Shown: positions 7,292 to 14,842, counted from the first letter of the stretch. The stretch is 64,000 nucleotides of DNA from an uncultured Veillonella sp. (GCF_934230905.1 NZ_CAKQFJ010000010.1:1-64000); one strand, 5' to 3'. Numbers and translations: made by a program. Notes: a model not told the origin generated them from the letters alone.

Positions 7292-7990
7292 CTATCCCCC
7301 TATTGCCTGTTTTAATAACGCTTTCCCTTTTTCAGAAATATCAGCATTGTCCAGTATTTTGTTTAAATCTACAGGCTCACGTTCTTCTTTAACTGTTTCA
7401 ATTAAATGTCCATTCGGTAACATTTTGATTTGTGCATTGCCTGCTTCTATTTGTTTTCGCTCTTCCTCTTTCTTCATCTTCATTTCTAAAAGCAATCCAT
7501 CATTCTTGATTTCAGATGCTTTTTCATCGTTTTTGTTTTTCCTTTTTACTAACTCTTCATAGCATCTGACAAATTGAGACATACAAGCAGCACGATTATA
7601 ATCACCACTCCAAGGGTTAAACGCACTCCATATTGTTTGTGCTGCCTGTTTTGTTATTCCGTCTAAATGCTCCAACCCATGCTCATAGCTATACAGTCTA
7701 ACTACATCTTCGACTACCCCATAGGCTTCTTGTGCAGTCATCATTTCTTCTTTTCCGTTGATGTAATTATCAAGTTCTTTATACTCACTCTCTATTTCTG
7801 CAAATGATGGTAAGAATTTACATTTACTCAACAGATTAAGCATGGCTCGCTGTAGAATTAATGGATCAGCATACGATAATTGATGCACATACAACTTGAT
7901 TGTTTCTTTAGAGGGGCTAGTGTTCCAACCTGTACTCAATATCAATAGTGCTTCCAGTATCTTCTGCTGATGGTTCATTTGATTGTTCAT
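7292..7990 (-). CDS. Putative phage replication accessory protein (helicase-loader-like)
   Basis: 232 residues. The N-terminal ~70 residues (QKILEALLILSTGWNTSPSKETIKLYVHQLSYADPLILQRAMLNLLSKCKFLPSFAEIESEYKEL) resemble the helical fold of G39P-type or lambda P-like loader proteins that bring the host helicase to the origin. The rest is charged and low in complexity. It overlaps the replisome-organizer gene by 74 bases in another frame with its own GGGGGTG ribosome site, the usual order of initiator then loader. The exact family is uncertain. Confidence 0.5.
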   Translation of the reverse strand: MNNQMNHQQKILEALLILSTGWNTSPSKETIKLYVHQLSYADPLILQRAMLNLLSKCKFLPSFAEIESEYKELDNYINGKEEMMTAQEAYGVVEDVVRLYSYEHGLEHLDGITKQAAQTIWSAFNPWSGDYNRAACMSQFVRCYEELVKRKNKNDEKASEIKNDGLLLEMKMKKEEERKQIEAGNAQIKMLPNGHLIETVKEEREPVDLNKILDNADISEKGKALLKQAIGG

Positions 7991-8744
7991 TTACACCCCC
8001 ATATTCACTCATTAAATCCCTCATATCATTTAATGCATCTTGTTTACTGTTCTTATTTACAGGCTTTCGGTTGAAGTTGTTTTTCTCCCAAGTTCTGATA
8101 GTGGCTTTCCAATCTTTCATCTTCTTGCCATTAGATAGAACCCAACCTCTTGCCTCTTGAAAGTCAATAAAGTATTCAGCATCAATATTGTTGTTACGTT
8201 TAATGCAGTATGCTTTGACTTCTTCAAGCGTTGGTGGTTTGAAATGTGCATTTTTAGAATGTGAGATATCACATTCGCCACTATATACACTATCCTTACC
8301 TATACTATCCTTACCTATACTATCCTTACCTATACTATCCTTACCTATACTGTGGTAACCATTGGTTGCCAGTTGGTTGCCAGTTGGTTGCCAAGTGGTT
8401 ACTAATTCATATTCTTTTCTATCATTGAGGATTAACTGCTTACGTTCATTTTCTAGTTGCGGATTAGGATTATACCTGTCTTTTCGCAAGCTATTATGCA
8501 TTCGCCAATGTTTAATAACGATCACACCGCTATCGAATGGAATTGTGTAACCTTTGGCTTGCAGTACTCTCATATCATCATCTTTAGCACCTATCACACG
8601 CATGATAGATTTAGGTGCATTAATAAATCCATCATCATCTGCATCTAGCAAAAGATGAAAATATAGCAGTTGGCTACTCATTGGCATTTCCAGAAATTGG
8701 TCTGACTTAATAATACTTTTAGCCATCATTCTTCGTTCAGCCAT
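7917..8744 (-). CDS. Phage replisome organizer / replication initiation protein
   Basis: 275 residues. The N-terminal half (MAERRMMAKSIIKSDQFLEMPMSSQLLYFHLLLDADDDGFINAPKSIMRVIGAKDDDMRVLQAKGYTIPFDSGVIVIKHW) is the winged-helix domain of phage initiators of the replisome-organizer type. The middle is a tandem SIGKD repeat (four units), then a DnaD-like C-terminal helical domain (FIDFQEARGWVLSNGKKMKDWKATIRTWEKNNF). In this group the initiator binds iterons inside its own gene, which matches the repeats at 8286-8400. Confidence 0.75.
   Translation of the reverse strand: MAERRMMAKSIIKSDQFLEMPMSSQLLYFHLLLDADDDGFINAPKSIMRVIGAKDDDMRVLQAKGYTIPFDSGVIVIKHWRMHNSLRKDRYNPNPQLENERKQLILNDRKEYELVTTWQPTGNQLATNGYHSIGKDSIGKDSIGKDSIGKDSVYSGECDISHSKNAHFKPPTLEEVKAYCIKRNNNIDAEYFIDFQEARGWVLSNGKKMKDWKATIRTWEKNNFNRKPVNKNSKQDALNDMRDLMSEYGGVNEQSNEPSAEDTGSTIDIEYRLEH
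8286..8400. repeat. Tandem iterons in the initiator gene, candidate phage origin
   Basis: Two adjacent repeat blocks. Block 1 is a 15-bp unit (TATACTATCCTTACC) perfect at 8301-8315, 8316-8330 and 8331-8345, with a one-mismatch copy at 8286-8300. Block 2 is an 11-bp unit (GGTTGCCAGTT) perfect at 8364-8374 and 8375-8385, with a degenerate third copy at 8386-8396. Block 1 encodes the SIGKD peptide repeats. Iterons inside the initiator gene are how lambda-like and many Gram-positive phages mark their origin. Confidence 0.55.
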
Positions 8745-8747
8745 AAG

Positions 8748-8972
8748 CTAGTCCTCACTATTTGGAGTTTCCCATTTGATATTGCTACCGCGGAACACAA
8801 TCGAGTTAGATGGTTTTTGGTTTTCTTCGATAGCACTATCTAGCATTTTTGATAAAGTATGCAACAATCTAAGTTCATTTGTTGCATCGTTGTATTCTTT
8901 TTCGCTTTCCCATTGTTCGTAATACTCAATTTGACTATCACACCATGCTTTAATAACCTTGATTTCTTTCAT
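8748..8972 (-). CDS. Hypothetical phage protein
   Basis: 74 residues, helical N-terminal part (MKEIKVIKAWCDSQIEYYEQWESEKEYNDATNELRLLHTLSKMLDSAI). ATG at 8972 is preferred over 8981 because AAAGGA is correctly spaced only for the former. It overlaps the HNH gene by 23 bases. No family recognised. Confidence 0.5.
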   Translation of the reverse strand: MKEIKVIKAWCDSQIEYYEQWESEKEYNDATNELRLLHTLSKMLDSAIEENQKPSNSIVFRGSNIKWETPNSED

Positions 8973-9240
8973 ATCTATCATTCCTTTCTTTAACTATTTG
9001 TTGTAATTTTTGTCTAACTTCTTTTGCATTTACTCCATGTGCGATAGGTACATGACAGTGAACACATAATAAAGCTAGATTATCCATCGTGCTTTTGCCT
9101 GACTGTGAACGGAATACAATGTGGTGTATCATTACACCCTCATGACCGCCACATAACACGCATGAGTAATTATCACGTTCAAGCACTTTAGGTCTATTTT
9201 GTTTTAGTAGCTTTTCATCTTCACGTTTTCTTTTGTTCAC
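8950..9240 (-). CDS. HNH endonuclease (phage)
   Basis: 96 residues. CVLCGGHEGVMIHHIVFRSQSGKSTMDNLALLCVHCH holds the HNH motif: zinc-binding CxxC at 27/30 and CxxC-like CVHCH near 59-63, catalytic His39/40 and Asn54. The start is GTG at 9240 overlapping the upstream gene by 20 bases, with GGGGTGGG ahead. Early-region HNH proteins may nick DNA during recombination or replication. Confidence 0.85.
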   Translation of the reverse strand: MNKRKREDEKLLKQNRPKVLERDNYSCVLCGGHEGVMIHHIVFRSQSGKSTMDNLALLCVHCHVPIAHGVNAKEVRQKLQQIVKERNDRYERNQGY

Positions 9241-9772
9241 TATCCCACCCCTCTATGAGTGATTGAATGTATTCGCTAGGTTCTAGCTGAATACCTAGTT
9301 GATGACATTCATCTGTTAGACAATCAATAAGCCTTGCCATTTCTTTTGTGTTGTATACCGATGAGCCGTGGTAGCACATGATATTGTGATAACCTTTTAG
9401 GTTTTGGCACTCACCTATATCTTCCGCAAGCCAGCCCAATCCGTGGCCTTGCCATATTTGAATGTATCTTTCTATGGCATCCTCACGAACAGGAACATAA
9501 CTAAAATGTCCACAATCTTTGATAGCCTTTCTATATACATCCTCTTTGGATGTATAAGCATTCTTACCCAACTCATCTGCTATGCGTTGGCATAAAATCC
9601 AAGCATAGCTATTTGAGTTAAGGCTACGGCTTTTAGATTTTCTCTTAATCTCTACTGTGTATTCTTTATCAGTAGAAATTTTCGATAAATCATTGTCATG
9701 TGGTGCTGGTATTACTACCATTACACCTAGTGGCGAACGTAACAGTTCAATACCTTTTACGCTCCATTTCAT
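9221..9772 (-). CDS. NinB-like recombination protein
   Basis: 183 residues. The segment KSRSLNSNSYAWILCQRIADELGKNAYTSKEDVYRKAIKDCGHF is the pattern seen in NinB/YbcN-type phage proteins, which bind single-stranded DNA and assist recombination. The ATG overlaps the stop of the ERF gene (ATGA), so the two are coupled, supporting a shared recombination role. Confidence 0.6.
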   Translation of the reverse strand: MKWSVKGIELLRSPLGVMVVIPAPHDNDLSKISTDKEYTVEIKRKSKSRSLNSNSYAWILCQRIADELGKNAYTSKEDVYRKAIKDCGHFSYVPVREDAIERYIQIWQGHGLGWLAEDIGECQNLKGYHNIMCYHGSSVYNTKEMARLIDCLTDECHQLGIQLEPSEYIQSLIEGWDSEQKKT

Positions 9773-10359
9773 CGCTTAGCGTACCTTTGAGCATTCACCC
9801 AATTAAACGCTTGTTGGTAATGCTCTTGTTTTAGTTCTGACGGCTTACTTACTTTGAATGTTTCTGTTACATAACGCACCAGCTCATCTTCAGTGATACC
9901 GCCTTGTACGGCTCTAGTTTTTAATGAGTTCCAGTTATATACAGTTTCTTGTGTTTGTTGTGCAGGCTTTTTGCTATTGTCCATTGTGTCAGCATCTTTT
10001 GTATCATCGATTGCTAACAATCCATTAAGTGCATATTTTCTAGCATAACTGGATGTAGCACCTGTTACTTGCGATGCATCCATACCTTTTTTATCAAGGC
10101 TTTCTCTTGCGTATGCACTTGCTGATATTTCATCTTTTCCATCTGTGATAGTTGCGGTTGCTTTAACATAGAACCTATCACCGATTAAATCGATGCTATC
10201 TTGAATGGTTAGTACCAAACCATGTTTAGCAAGTAAAGGTTTAACTCCCTCTAAAATATCTTCACAACTGCGGTAGTTGTATTTACCAAAGGAGTTGTAT
10301 TGTCCTTTTGGTGCTTTCAATTCTGACTGAATAGCTACAATTTTTTCGATAAATTCCAT
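9769..10359 (-). CDS. erf: ERF-family single-strand annealing protein
   Basis: 196 residues. The ERF core is plain: IVAIQSELKAPKGQYNSFGKYNYRSCEDILEGVKPLLAKHGLVLTIQDSIDLIGDRFYVKATATITDG and ASQVTGATSSYARKYALNGLLAIDDTKDAD. ERF proteins form rings that anneal complementary single strands during phage recombination. The C-terminal part carries a smaller helical domain. It lies between Gp157 and the NinB-like gene, the usual recombination cassette. Confidence 0.9.
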   Translation of the reverse strand: MEFIEKIVAIQSELKAPKGQYNSFGKYNYRSCEDILEGVKPLLAKHGLVLTIQDSIDLIGDRFYVKATATITDGKDEISASAYARESLDKKGMDASQVTGATSSYARKYALNGLLAIDDTKDADTMDNSKKPAQQTQETVYNWNSLKTRAVQGGITEDELVRYVTETFKVSKPSELKQEHYQQAFNWVNAQRYAKR

Positions 10360-10366
10360 GTTTCAC

Positions 10367-10855
10367 CTAACCAATCTGTAAATTAAGATGCTTTTCAATT
10401 CTTGCACCAGCTACTTCTTGTTCTGCTTTAATTGCTTTCTTAATCGCTACTTTATCTGCTGCGATTGTTACTTTTCTAAACTCAACAGGTAATGCATCCA
10501 AGTTATCAATCTCTACTGTTTCGCTTTCTTTGTAGTAGCATTTGAATTGTCCAACTTTCTTTTCTGTTAGTTGGTTTTCTTTCATGACGTGATCTATATT
10601 GTTCTTTAATCGTTCAGTCATGTTTTCCAACGTTTTTGCTTTTGCCTGCATCCGTTTCGCTTCATCTTTGAACGCTTGAATATCGCCTTTTAGATTGCGG
10701 ATAAACATTGCAGTATTTTCGATTTTTTCATCGATACTGCAATCAAGCATATCCAACGTATTTTGAATTGCTTCCATATCCTCATCTGTTTCAGCTACTT
10801 CAAGCATTGCTTGTAATTCTTTATAGTCTTTATTCAATTCGTATAAACTTGGCAT
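10367..10855 (-). CDS. Gp157-like phage protein
   Basis: 162 residues with long helices: an N-terminal coiled coil (YELNKDYKELQAMLEVAETDEDMEAIQNTLDML, then FIRNLKGDIQAFKDEAKRMQAKAKTLENMTERLKNNIDHVM) and a small C-terminal beta part (FKCYYKESETVEIDNLDALPVEFRKV). This is the Siphovirus Gp157 family, a companion of ERF genes sometimes linked to phage resistance; biochemical role unknown. AAGGAG precedes the ATG. Confidence 0.85.
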   Translation of the reverse strand: MPSLYELNKDYKELQAMLEVAETDEDMEAIQNTLDMLDCSIDEKIENTAMFIRNLKGDIQAFKDEAKRMQAKAKTLENMTERLKNNIDHVMKENQLTEKKVGQFKCYYKESETVEIDNLDALPVEFRKVTIAADKVAIKKAIKAEQEVAGARIEKHLNLQIG

Positions 10856-10880
10856 TCAATTTCTCCTTGTGTTAAAATAC

Positions 10881-10944
10881 AAGTAGAGTAATAGCAAAAT
10901 CACTCTACTAGCACGCTTGCTTTCCTACGGCCTAGCGTGCTTTT
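10881..10944. other. Paired hairpins ahead of the Gp157-ERF cassette
   Basis: Two stems are adjacent: GTAGAGT...ACTCTAC, then AGCACGCT...AGCGTGCT, the latter followed on the plus strand by a T run. The T run makes it terminator-like only for rightward transcription, while all nearby genes are leftward. For leftward mRNA it would fold in the 5' leader of the recombination operon, overlapping the 3' end of the 59-residue gene. Confidence 0.35.
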
Positions 10945-11104
10945 TTATTTCTCTCATCCAAAAGTTGCTCAATATCAGTAGTGAAAAACTGAGTGCAATT
11001 TGAAGAAATGCGGTATAGAAATCAATTCTATCGATTTCTACGGAACCTACTGTTCCGATTACCGCTAAAAACGCTACGGCTCTTATCAACAAAATCAATT
11101 TCAT
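10925..11104 (-). CDS. Small phage membrane protein
   Basis: 59 residues: MKLILLIRAVAFLAVIG, then IDFYTAFLQIALSFSLLILSNFWMREIKKHARP, giving two hydrophobic segments and a basic tail. ATG at 11104 has GGAGAAG upstream; a longer frame would overlap the previous gene in another phase. Function unknown. Confidence 0.5.
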   Translation of the reverse strand: MKLILLIRAVAFLAVIGTVGSVEIDRIDFYTAFLQIALSFSLLILSNFWMREIKKHARP

Positions 11105-11123
11105 AATTCTTCTCCTATCACTG

Positions 11124-11366
11124 TTAAAATGGGTTGTAACAAAAGCCATATACTCTATCATGCGAACCAACTTTTCCGTAATGTCTACGAAGTACATCAG
11201 AAGTGTTTTCCTCTTCCATGCGTTGACCCTCTGCACAATGACACTCCCAACCATATGGTGTGATGTCATCGAATATGCTTTCTACATATTCGTAGTGGTC
11301 TTCACGAATTTTTGCACCAGCACAAGCAATGGCTTCCAAAAATTTGTTATTAATGAAAATTTTCAT
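11124..11366 (-). CDS. Hypothetical phage protein
   Basis: 80 residues (starts MKIFINNKFLEAIACAG), with an excellent AGGAGAGG ribosome site. It contains two Cys and many charged residues and ends DRVYGFCYNPF. It overlaps the stop of the HTH gene by 4 bases. No family recognised. Confidence 0.55.
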   Translation of the reverse strand: MKIFINNKFLEAIACAGAKIREDHYEYVESIFDDITPYGWECHCAEGQRMEEENTSDVLRRHYGKVGSHDRVYGFCYNPF

Positions 11367-11659
11367 AATTCCTCTCCTACTATCACTAGCATTTGGCTGG
11401 TGATTTTTTTAATTTCACTTTTCAAACGATTGTTTTCTTTTTCCAATCGTTCTACTTCGTTTTTTAACTTCCTGTAACCAATAGCCGAGTATTCACTTTC
11501 AACTCCTGCTAGTGCTTCAACCTCTTTTTTACTAAACCTTACACCGCTTACATTCGGTAGTTGCTTTAGCTTGCCTTTATTTCTTAGGTCATACACTGCG
11601 GTTAGTGAAATTTGAAATAGTTCTGCTACTTGGTTAGCCGTATATACTAGGCTCTCCAT
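11363..11659 (-). CDS. Helix-turn-helix protein with C-terminal coiled coil
   Basis: 98 residues. The N-terminus (MESLVYTANQVAELFQISLTAVYDLRNKGKLKQLPNVSGVRFSKKEVEALAG) is a MerR/excisionase-type winged HTH, and the C-terminus (KLKNEVERLEKENNRLKSEIKKITSQM) is a leucine-zipper-like coiled coil. ATG at 11659 has AGGTGA 5 bases upstream. A DNA-binding dimer, possibly excisionase-like, although it is not beside the integrase. Confidence 0.7.
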   Translation of the reverse strand: MESLVYTANQVAELFQISLTAVYDLRNKGKLKQLPNVSGVRFSKKEVEALAGVESEYSAIGYRKLKNEVERLEKENNRLKSEIKKITSQMLVIVGEEL

Positions 11660-11660
11660 T

Positions 11661-12404
11661 TTATTCACCTAAAAATTTATTAATAAAATACTGTTGTCCT
11701 TTTCCTGTTACTTTTGTAGTTTTATTAACCGATGTATGGCCATCAGCATGACTTACAACAGTTTCTTTGATTTGAAATAATCCCATTTCCATTGCTTTTT
11801 GTGTAGGACTGTTATAATCAGAACCCTTACGCTTTATTAAGTATCCATTTTCACGTAACCAATTAAACAATCGTTTTTGCCCCATATCCTTTACTCCATT
11901 TTGATGAAGTAACTTTGCTAAATCTCCAACTAATATTGATGTATGACTAGCTGCTACACTATCAGCAAACAAAACTTTTGGCTTTTGTTCTTCGATTAAG
12001 GCTTTTGCTTTATTATGTTCTTCAACCTCATTAGCATATGCTCTTAATGCATCTGGCAATGTGCGAGGTATATCTGCAACGTATTGCCCTGTTTTGCGTA
12101 TTTGAGGGATAACATCATGTGTAATCCAACGCTTAAATTCTTTAGCTTCTGGCTTTCTGCTTGAAAGTACTAAACTATATAAGCCATATTCGTTGACAAC
12201 AGATTTTTCTGGATTTCCGGGAGTACCGTCATTTAAAATGACACTACTCTTTTCATCATCGTCTAATCGGATCAACGCTTGTCTCGAATTGTTAATTTCA
12301 AGACAGTTACATACATCCTTAGCAACGAACCAAGCTTCTTGTCCTTGCATTACAATGCGTACATTACCAAATTGATTGTTTTTAAAAATTTGTAATTCAC
12401 TCAT
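11661..12404 (-). CDS. Phage antirepressor, Bro-N plus KilAC type
   Basis: 247 residues. The Bro-N domain covers about residues 1-105 (LQIFKNNQFGNVRIVMQGQEAWFVAKDVCNCLEINNSRQALIRLDDDEK...NEYGLYSLVLSSRKPEAKEFKRWITHDVIPQIRKTG). The KilAC/Ant domain follows at about 135-247 (VGDLAKLLHQNGVKDMGQKRLFNWLRENGYLIK...FQIKETVVSHADGHTSVNKTTKVTGKGQQYFI). Such proteins relieve repression during induction. An operator copy (12426-12436) lies in its leader, so the repressor probably controls it directly. Confidence 0.9.
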   Translation of the reverse strand: MSELQIFKNNQFGNVRIVMQGQEAWFVAKDVCNCLEINNSRQALIRLDDDEKSSVILNDGTPGNPEKSVVNEYGLYSLVLSSRKPEAKEFKRWITHDVIPQIRKTGQYVADIPRTLPDALRAYANEVEEHNKAKALIEEQKPKVLFADSVAASHTSILVGDLAKLLHQNGVKDMGQKRLFNWLRENGYLIKRKGSDYNSPTQKAMEMGLFQIKETVVSHADGHTSVNKTTKVTGKGQQYFINKFLGE

Positions 12405-12424
12405 GTATTCACCCTTTCTGTTTT

Positions 12425-12437
12425 CTACTTAAAGTAG
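12425..12437. promoter_or_regulatory. Operator copy O1 upstream of the antirepressor
   Basis: CTACTTAAAGTAG is a near-perfect palindrome matching TACT-N3-AGTA at 12426-12436. On the minus strand it lies in the 17-bp spacer between a weak TTGCCT and TAGAAA promoter pair just upstream of the antirepressor gene. Confidence 0.6.
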
Positions 12438-12438
12438 A

Positions 12439-12639
12439 CTAATAAGGCAAAATAATATCATCCATAGTTACTGAATATAATCTACATAATTCAGTTAAAT
12501 TTCCGTAATCGATTTCTGTCTTACCATTCTCCCAATTATTGATTGTAACTTTAGATTTCTTCATTTTCTTTGCCACATTCTCTTGAGATAGATTTGCATT
12601 AACTCTTGCTGCTTTCAATGAAATTTTCAATCTCTTCAA
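12439..12639 (-). CDS. Cro-like XRE-family regulator
   Basis: 66 residues, one XRE helix-turn-helix (LKAARVNANLSQENVAKKMKKSKVTINNWENGKTEIDYGNLTELCRLYSVTMDDII). It is divergent from the CI-type repressor, the Cro position of a lambda-like switch. Translation starts at TTG (12639) with AAGGGGGTG upstream. It would act on the same operators to favour lytic growth. Confidence 0.85.
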   Translation of the reverse strand: MKRLKISLKAARVNANLSQENVAKKMKKSKVTINNWENGKTEIDYGNLTELCRLYSVTMDDIILPY

Positions 12640-12664
12640 TTTATCACCCCCTTCTTATGCTATT

Positions 12665-12704
12665 AGTATAGTTTACTCAAAGTAGAATGTCAATACTAAA
12701 AGTA
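12665..12704 (-). promoter_or_regulatory. Lytic promoter with operators O2 and O3
   Basis: On the minus strand TTGACA (12688-12693) and TATACT (12665-12670) are separated by exactly 17 bp, a near-consensus sigma-70 promoter for the cro-antirepressor operon. O2 (TACT-CAA-AGTA, 12674-12684) fills the spacer and O3 (TACT-AAA-AGTA, 12694-12704) abuts the -35. Repressor binding at O2 would block polymerase directly. Confidence 0.75.
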
Positions 12705-12724
12705 AACTTTTTTAAAAAATAGTA

Positions 12725-12753
12725 TTGAAGTTTACTACTTTAAGTATTAATAT
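12725..12753 (+). promoter_or_regulatory. Repressor promoter with operator O4
   Basis: TTGAAG (12725-12730), a 17-bp spacer, then TAATAT (12748-12753), upstream of the repressor gene. O4 (TACT-TTA-AGTA, 12736-12746) lies in the spacer, so the promoter should be shut off at high repressor or by Cro. Confidence 0.6.
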
Positions 12754-12787
12754 AGAAATATACAGGCGAGAAGAATAGGAGTTTATC

Positions 12788-13168
12788 ATGAATTCTGATT
12801 ACAAAAAGGTATTTGCCAAAAATTTAAGTAATTTATTAGCAAGAAACAAAAAGACACAAGCCGATTTAGTAGCCGATTTAAGATTAAACAAATCAACTGT
12901 TTCAACATGGGTTAACGGCACTAAAATGCCTAGGATGAATAAAATAGAACAGTTAGCTAACTATTTTGGGGTAGAAAAATCAGATTTAATAGAGGATAAA
13001 TCTGATACTGACGAACAGTACTACAATGATCCGTCTGTCTCAGAATACGCACAAGCGATTAAAGACAATCCAGATTTACGTATACTATTCGATGCTAGTA
13101 AAGATATGTCAAAAGATGATATCGATTTTGTAATAAATACTATTGAAATGTTAAAGAAAAGAGGTTAG
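12788..13168 (+). CDS. CI-type phage repressor, XRE family
   Basis: 126 residues. The N-terminal HTH (VFAKNLSNLLARNKKTQADLVADLRLNKSTVSTWVNGTKMPRMNKIEQLANYFGVEKSDLI) binds DNA; the C-terminus is short and helical with no LexA-type (S24) protease domain. Without self-cleavage, inactivation probably depends on the ImmA-like peptidase two genes downstream or on the antirepressor. AGGAG sits 7 bases before the ATG. First gene of the rightward lysogeny operon. Confidence 0.88.
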   Translation: MNSDYKKVFAKNLSNLLARNKKTQADLVADLRLNKSTVSTWVNGTKMPRMNKIEQLANYFGVEKSDLIEDKSDTDEQYYNDPSVSEYAQAIKDNPDLRILFDASKDMSKDDIDFVINTIEMLKKRG

Positions 13169-13173
13169 ATAGT

Positions 13174-13461
13174 ATGGAATTGTTTCTATCCTTTGTATCA
13201 ATCATTGCTTATATTATTGGCTATCCTACTATTGCTGGTATAGTTGGATTGGTTGCTTTAGTTATATTTATTTGGTTTTATTCAAGGAAAAAAGAGCCAT
13301 ATAGAGTTTTTGTTCCATGGTTAGTAATTGCAATTTTATTTAATATATTCTTAATTCACTACAAACCTAATTATTTATTAAGCATAGGAATTACTTCGTC
13401 TATTTCAACTTGGGTTACATCACTACTTATGCTCCTTTATTTCAAATGGATAAATAGATAA
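13174..13461 (+). CDS. Prophage membrane protein of the lysogeny operon
   Basis: 95 residues with three or four hydrophobic helices (LFLSFVSIIAYIIGYPTIAGIVGLVALVIFIWFYS, VFVPWLVIAILFNIFLIHY, LLSIGITSSISTWVTSLLMLLYF). It starts 5 bases after the repressor stop with GAGG upstream. No family recognised. Membrane proteins expressed from lysogens are often superinfection-exclusion or other lysogenic-conversion factors, which is a guess here. Confidence 0.6.
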   Translation: MELFLSFVSIIAYIIGYPTIAGIVGLVALVIFIWFYSRKKEPYRVFVPWLVIAILFNIFLIHYKPNYLLSIGITSSISTWVTSLLMLLYFKWINR

Positions 13462-13517
13462 TGTGTAAAAAATTCCATGTTGAATAACATACAATAACCC
13501 TATAAGGGGATGATAGT

Positions 13518-13778
13518 ATGAACATTAATTTAATCTATATAAAGCTACGGAAAACACAAATTGCAATATTAAAGCTAAATGATGACGGAACATATACAAT
13601 CCTAGTTAATAGCAATAAGCCACGAGATATACAAAGGCAAGGAATACTACACGAATTAGGTCATATCATACATGACGATATGTACAATACCGCTAATGTT
13701 GATTTAATCGAGCGTATGGCTCATGCAAGAGAAATGGACGATGTAGAGGGTATTAACTTTTATACACACATCATATGA
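13518..13778 (+). CDS. Short ImmA/IrrE-like metallopeptidase
   Basis: 86 residues. HELGHIIHDD supplies the HExxH zinc site, and LIERMAHAREMD downstream resembles the third-ligand helix of ImmA/IrrE (normally E..A..FA). ImmA enzymes cleave a cognate repressor to induce mobile elements; here the cognate would be the protease-less repressor two genes upstream. It is shorter than usual ImmA proteins (about 130-200 residues). AAGGGG precedes the ATG. Confidence 0.75.
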   Translation: MNINLIYIKLRKTQIAILKLNDDGTYTILVNSNKPRDIQRQGILHELGHIIHDDMYNTANVDLIERMAHAREMDDVEGINFYTHII

Positions 13779-13786
13779 GGTGAATT

Positions 13787-14842
13787 ATGCAATACAATTT
13801 CACTATCAGAAAAAAAGATAAAGGGTATCAGATTATAGTCAGCTATAAGGACGGCTATAAGTGGAAACAAAAATCAAAACAAGGTTTCGCCACACAAAGA
13901 GATGCTAAACTGTATGGGCAAGAAATAGTCGATAACCTAAAAAAGACTATCACCAGTCCACTTGATGATAGTCTAAAAGATATTACACTTATTGAGTTTT
14001 ACAGAATATATACAGATGAAAACAAAGCAAATGTATACTCTACGTTCAAAGCATATGACAATGCATTTCAGAAATTCAACACGCTATTCAATATGAAAGT
14101 AAAAGATATTTCTGAAATACAAATTCGAAAAGTGATTAATGATTTGCAACAGTCAATAGCCACTAAAAATATGTGCATAACGATTATAACAAAGGTATTC
14201 GCTTATGCAGTATCACCATACAGGATTATTAATAATAGTCCATGTAAGAATATTAAGCGGTTACATAAAACGCAAACAGCTAAAATCAATGCTATAAGCG
14301 AAGATGATGTAACACACTTGTTAACCTCTTTAAAAAGTCATAACTACAAATACTATATCGTGTGTTCAATTGCTGCTTATTCTGGTATGCGGTATGGTGA
14401 AATCTTAGGTCTTACATGGGATGATATAGATTTAGATAATGCAATTATTGATGTGAATAAGCAGTTCGCATATAGTGGCGAAAGTACATATATGATCCGT
14501 AATCTAAAAACAAAAAACAGTTACAGAAAAATACCAATACCGCCAATACTGATTGATATACTACTTGAATATAAAAATACCACCAGCGGATTATATCTGT
14601 TCAACAATCCAACTGGCGGTACTGGTGCGGTATCGGTAATGATTAAACGCTATTTACCAAATACTTCTATCCACGATTTAAGGCACACATACGCTACAAG
14701 GCTATTAGCAAATGGTGTTGATATAAAAACAGTAGCATCCTTATTAGGTGATACTGTTGATACAGTCATTAACACGTACATTCACTATACCGATGAAATG
14801 AGATTAAAGGCACATGATAGTGTGTCTAAAATTTTCGGCTAG
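13787..14842 (+). CDS. int: Phage integrase, tyrosine recombinase
   Basis: 351 residues, full length. An N-terminal AP2-like arm-binding region (about 1-55), a SAM-like core-binding domain (about 60-160) and a catalytic domain follow in order. Catalytic residues are visible: Arg202 (SGMRYGE), His296 and Arg299 (HDLRH), Tyr331 (NTYIHY). The usual LLGH is LLGD here, an uncommon third histidine replacement. It is the last gene of the lysogeny operon and marks the right prophage end; the attachment core is not evident without the left end. Confidence 0.95.
   Translation: MQYNFTIRKKDKGYQIIVSYKDGYKWKQKSKQGFATQRDAKLYGQEIVDNLKKTITSPLDDSLKDITLIEFYRIYTDENKANVYSTFKAYDNAFQKFNTLFNMKVKDISEIQIRKVINDLQQSIATKNMCITIITKVFAYAVSPYRIINNSPCKNIKRLHKTQTAKINAISEDDVTHLLTSLKSHNYKYYIVCSIAAYSGMRYGEILGLTWDDIDLDNAIIDVNKQFAYSGESTYMIRNLKTKNSYRKIPIPPILIDILLEYKNTTSGLYLFNNPTGGTGAVSVMIKRYLPNTSIHDLRHTYATRLLANGVDIKTVASLLGDTVDTVINTYIHYTDEMRLKAHDSVSKIFG

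Noticed and set aside
8286..8350. Short tandem repeat as a possible CRISPR array
   Set aside because: Units are 15 bp, directly adjacent with no spacers, and they code for SIGKD repeats in the initiator gene.
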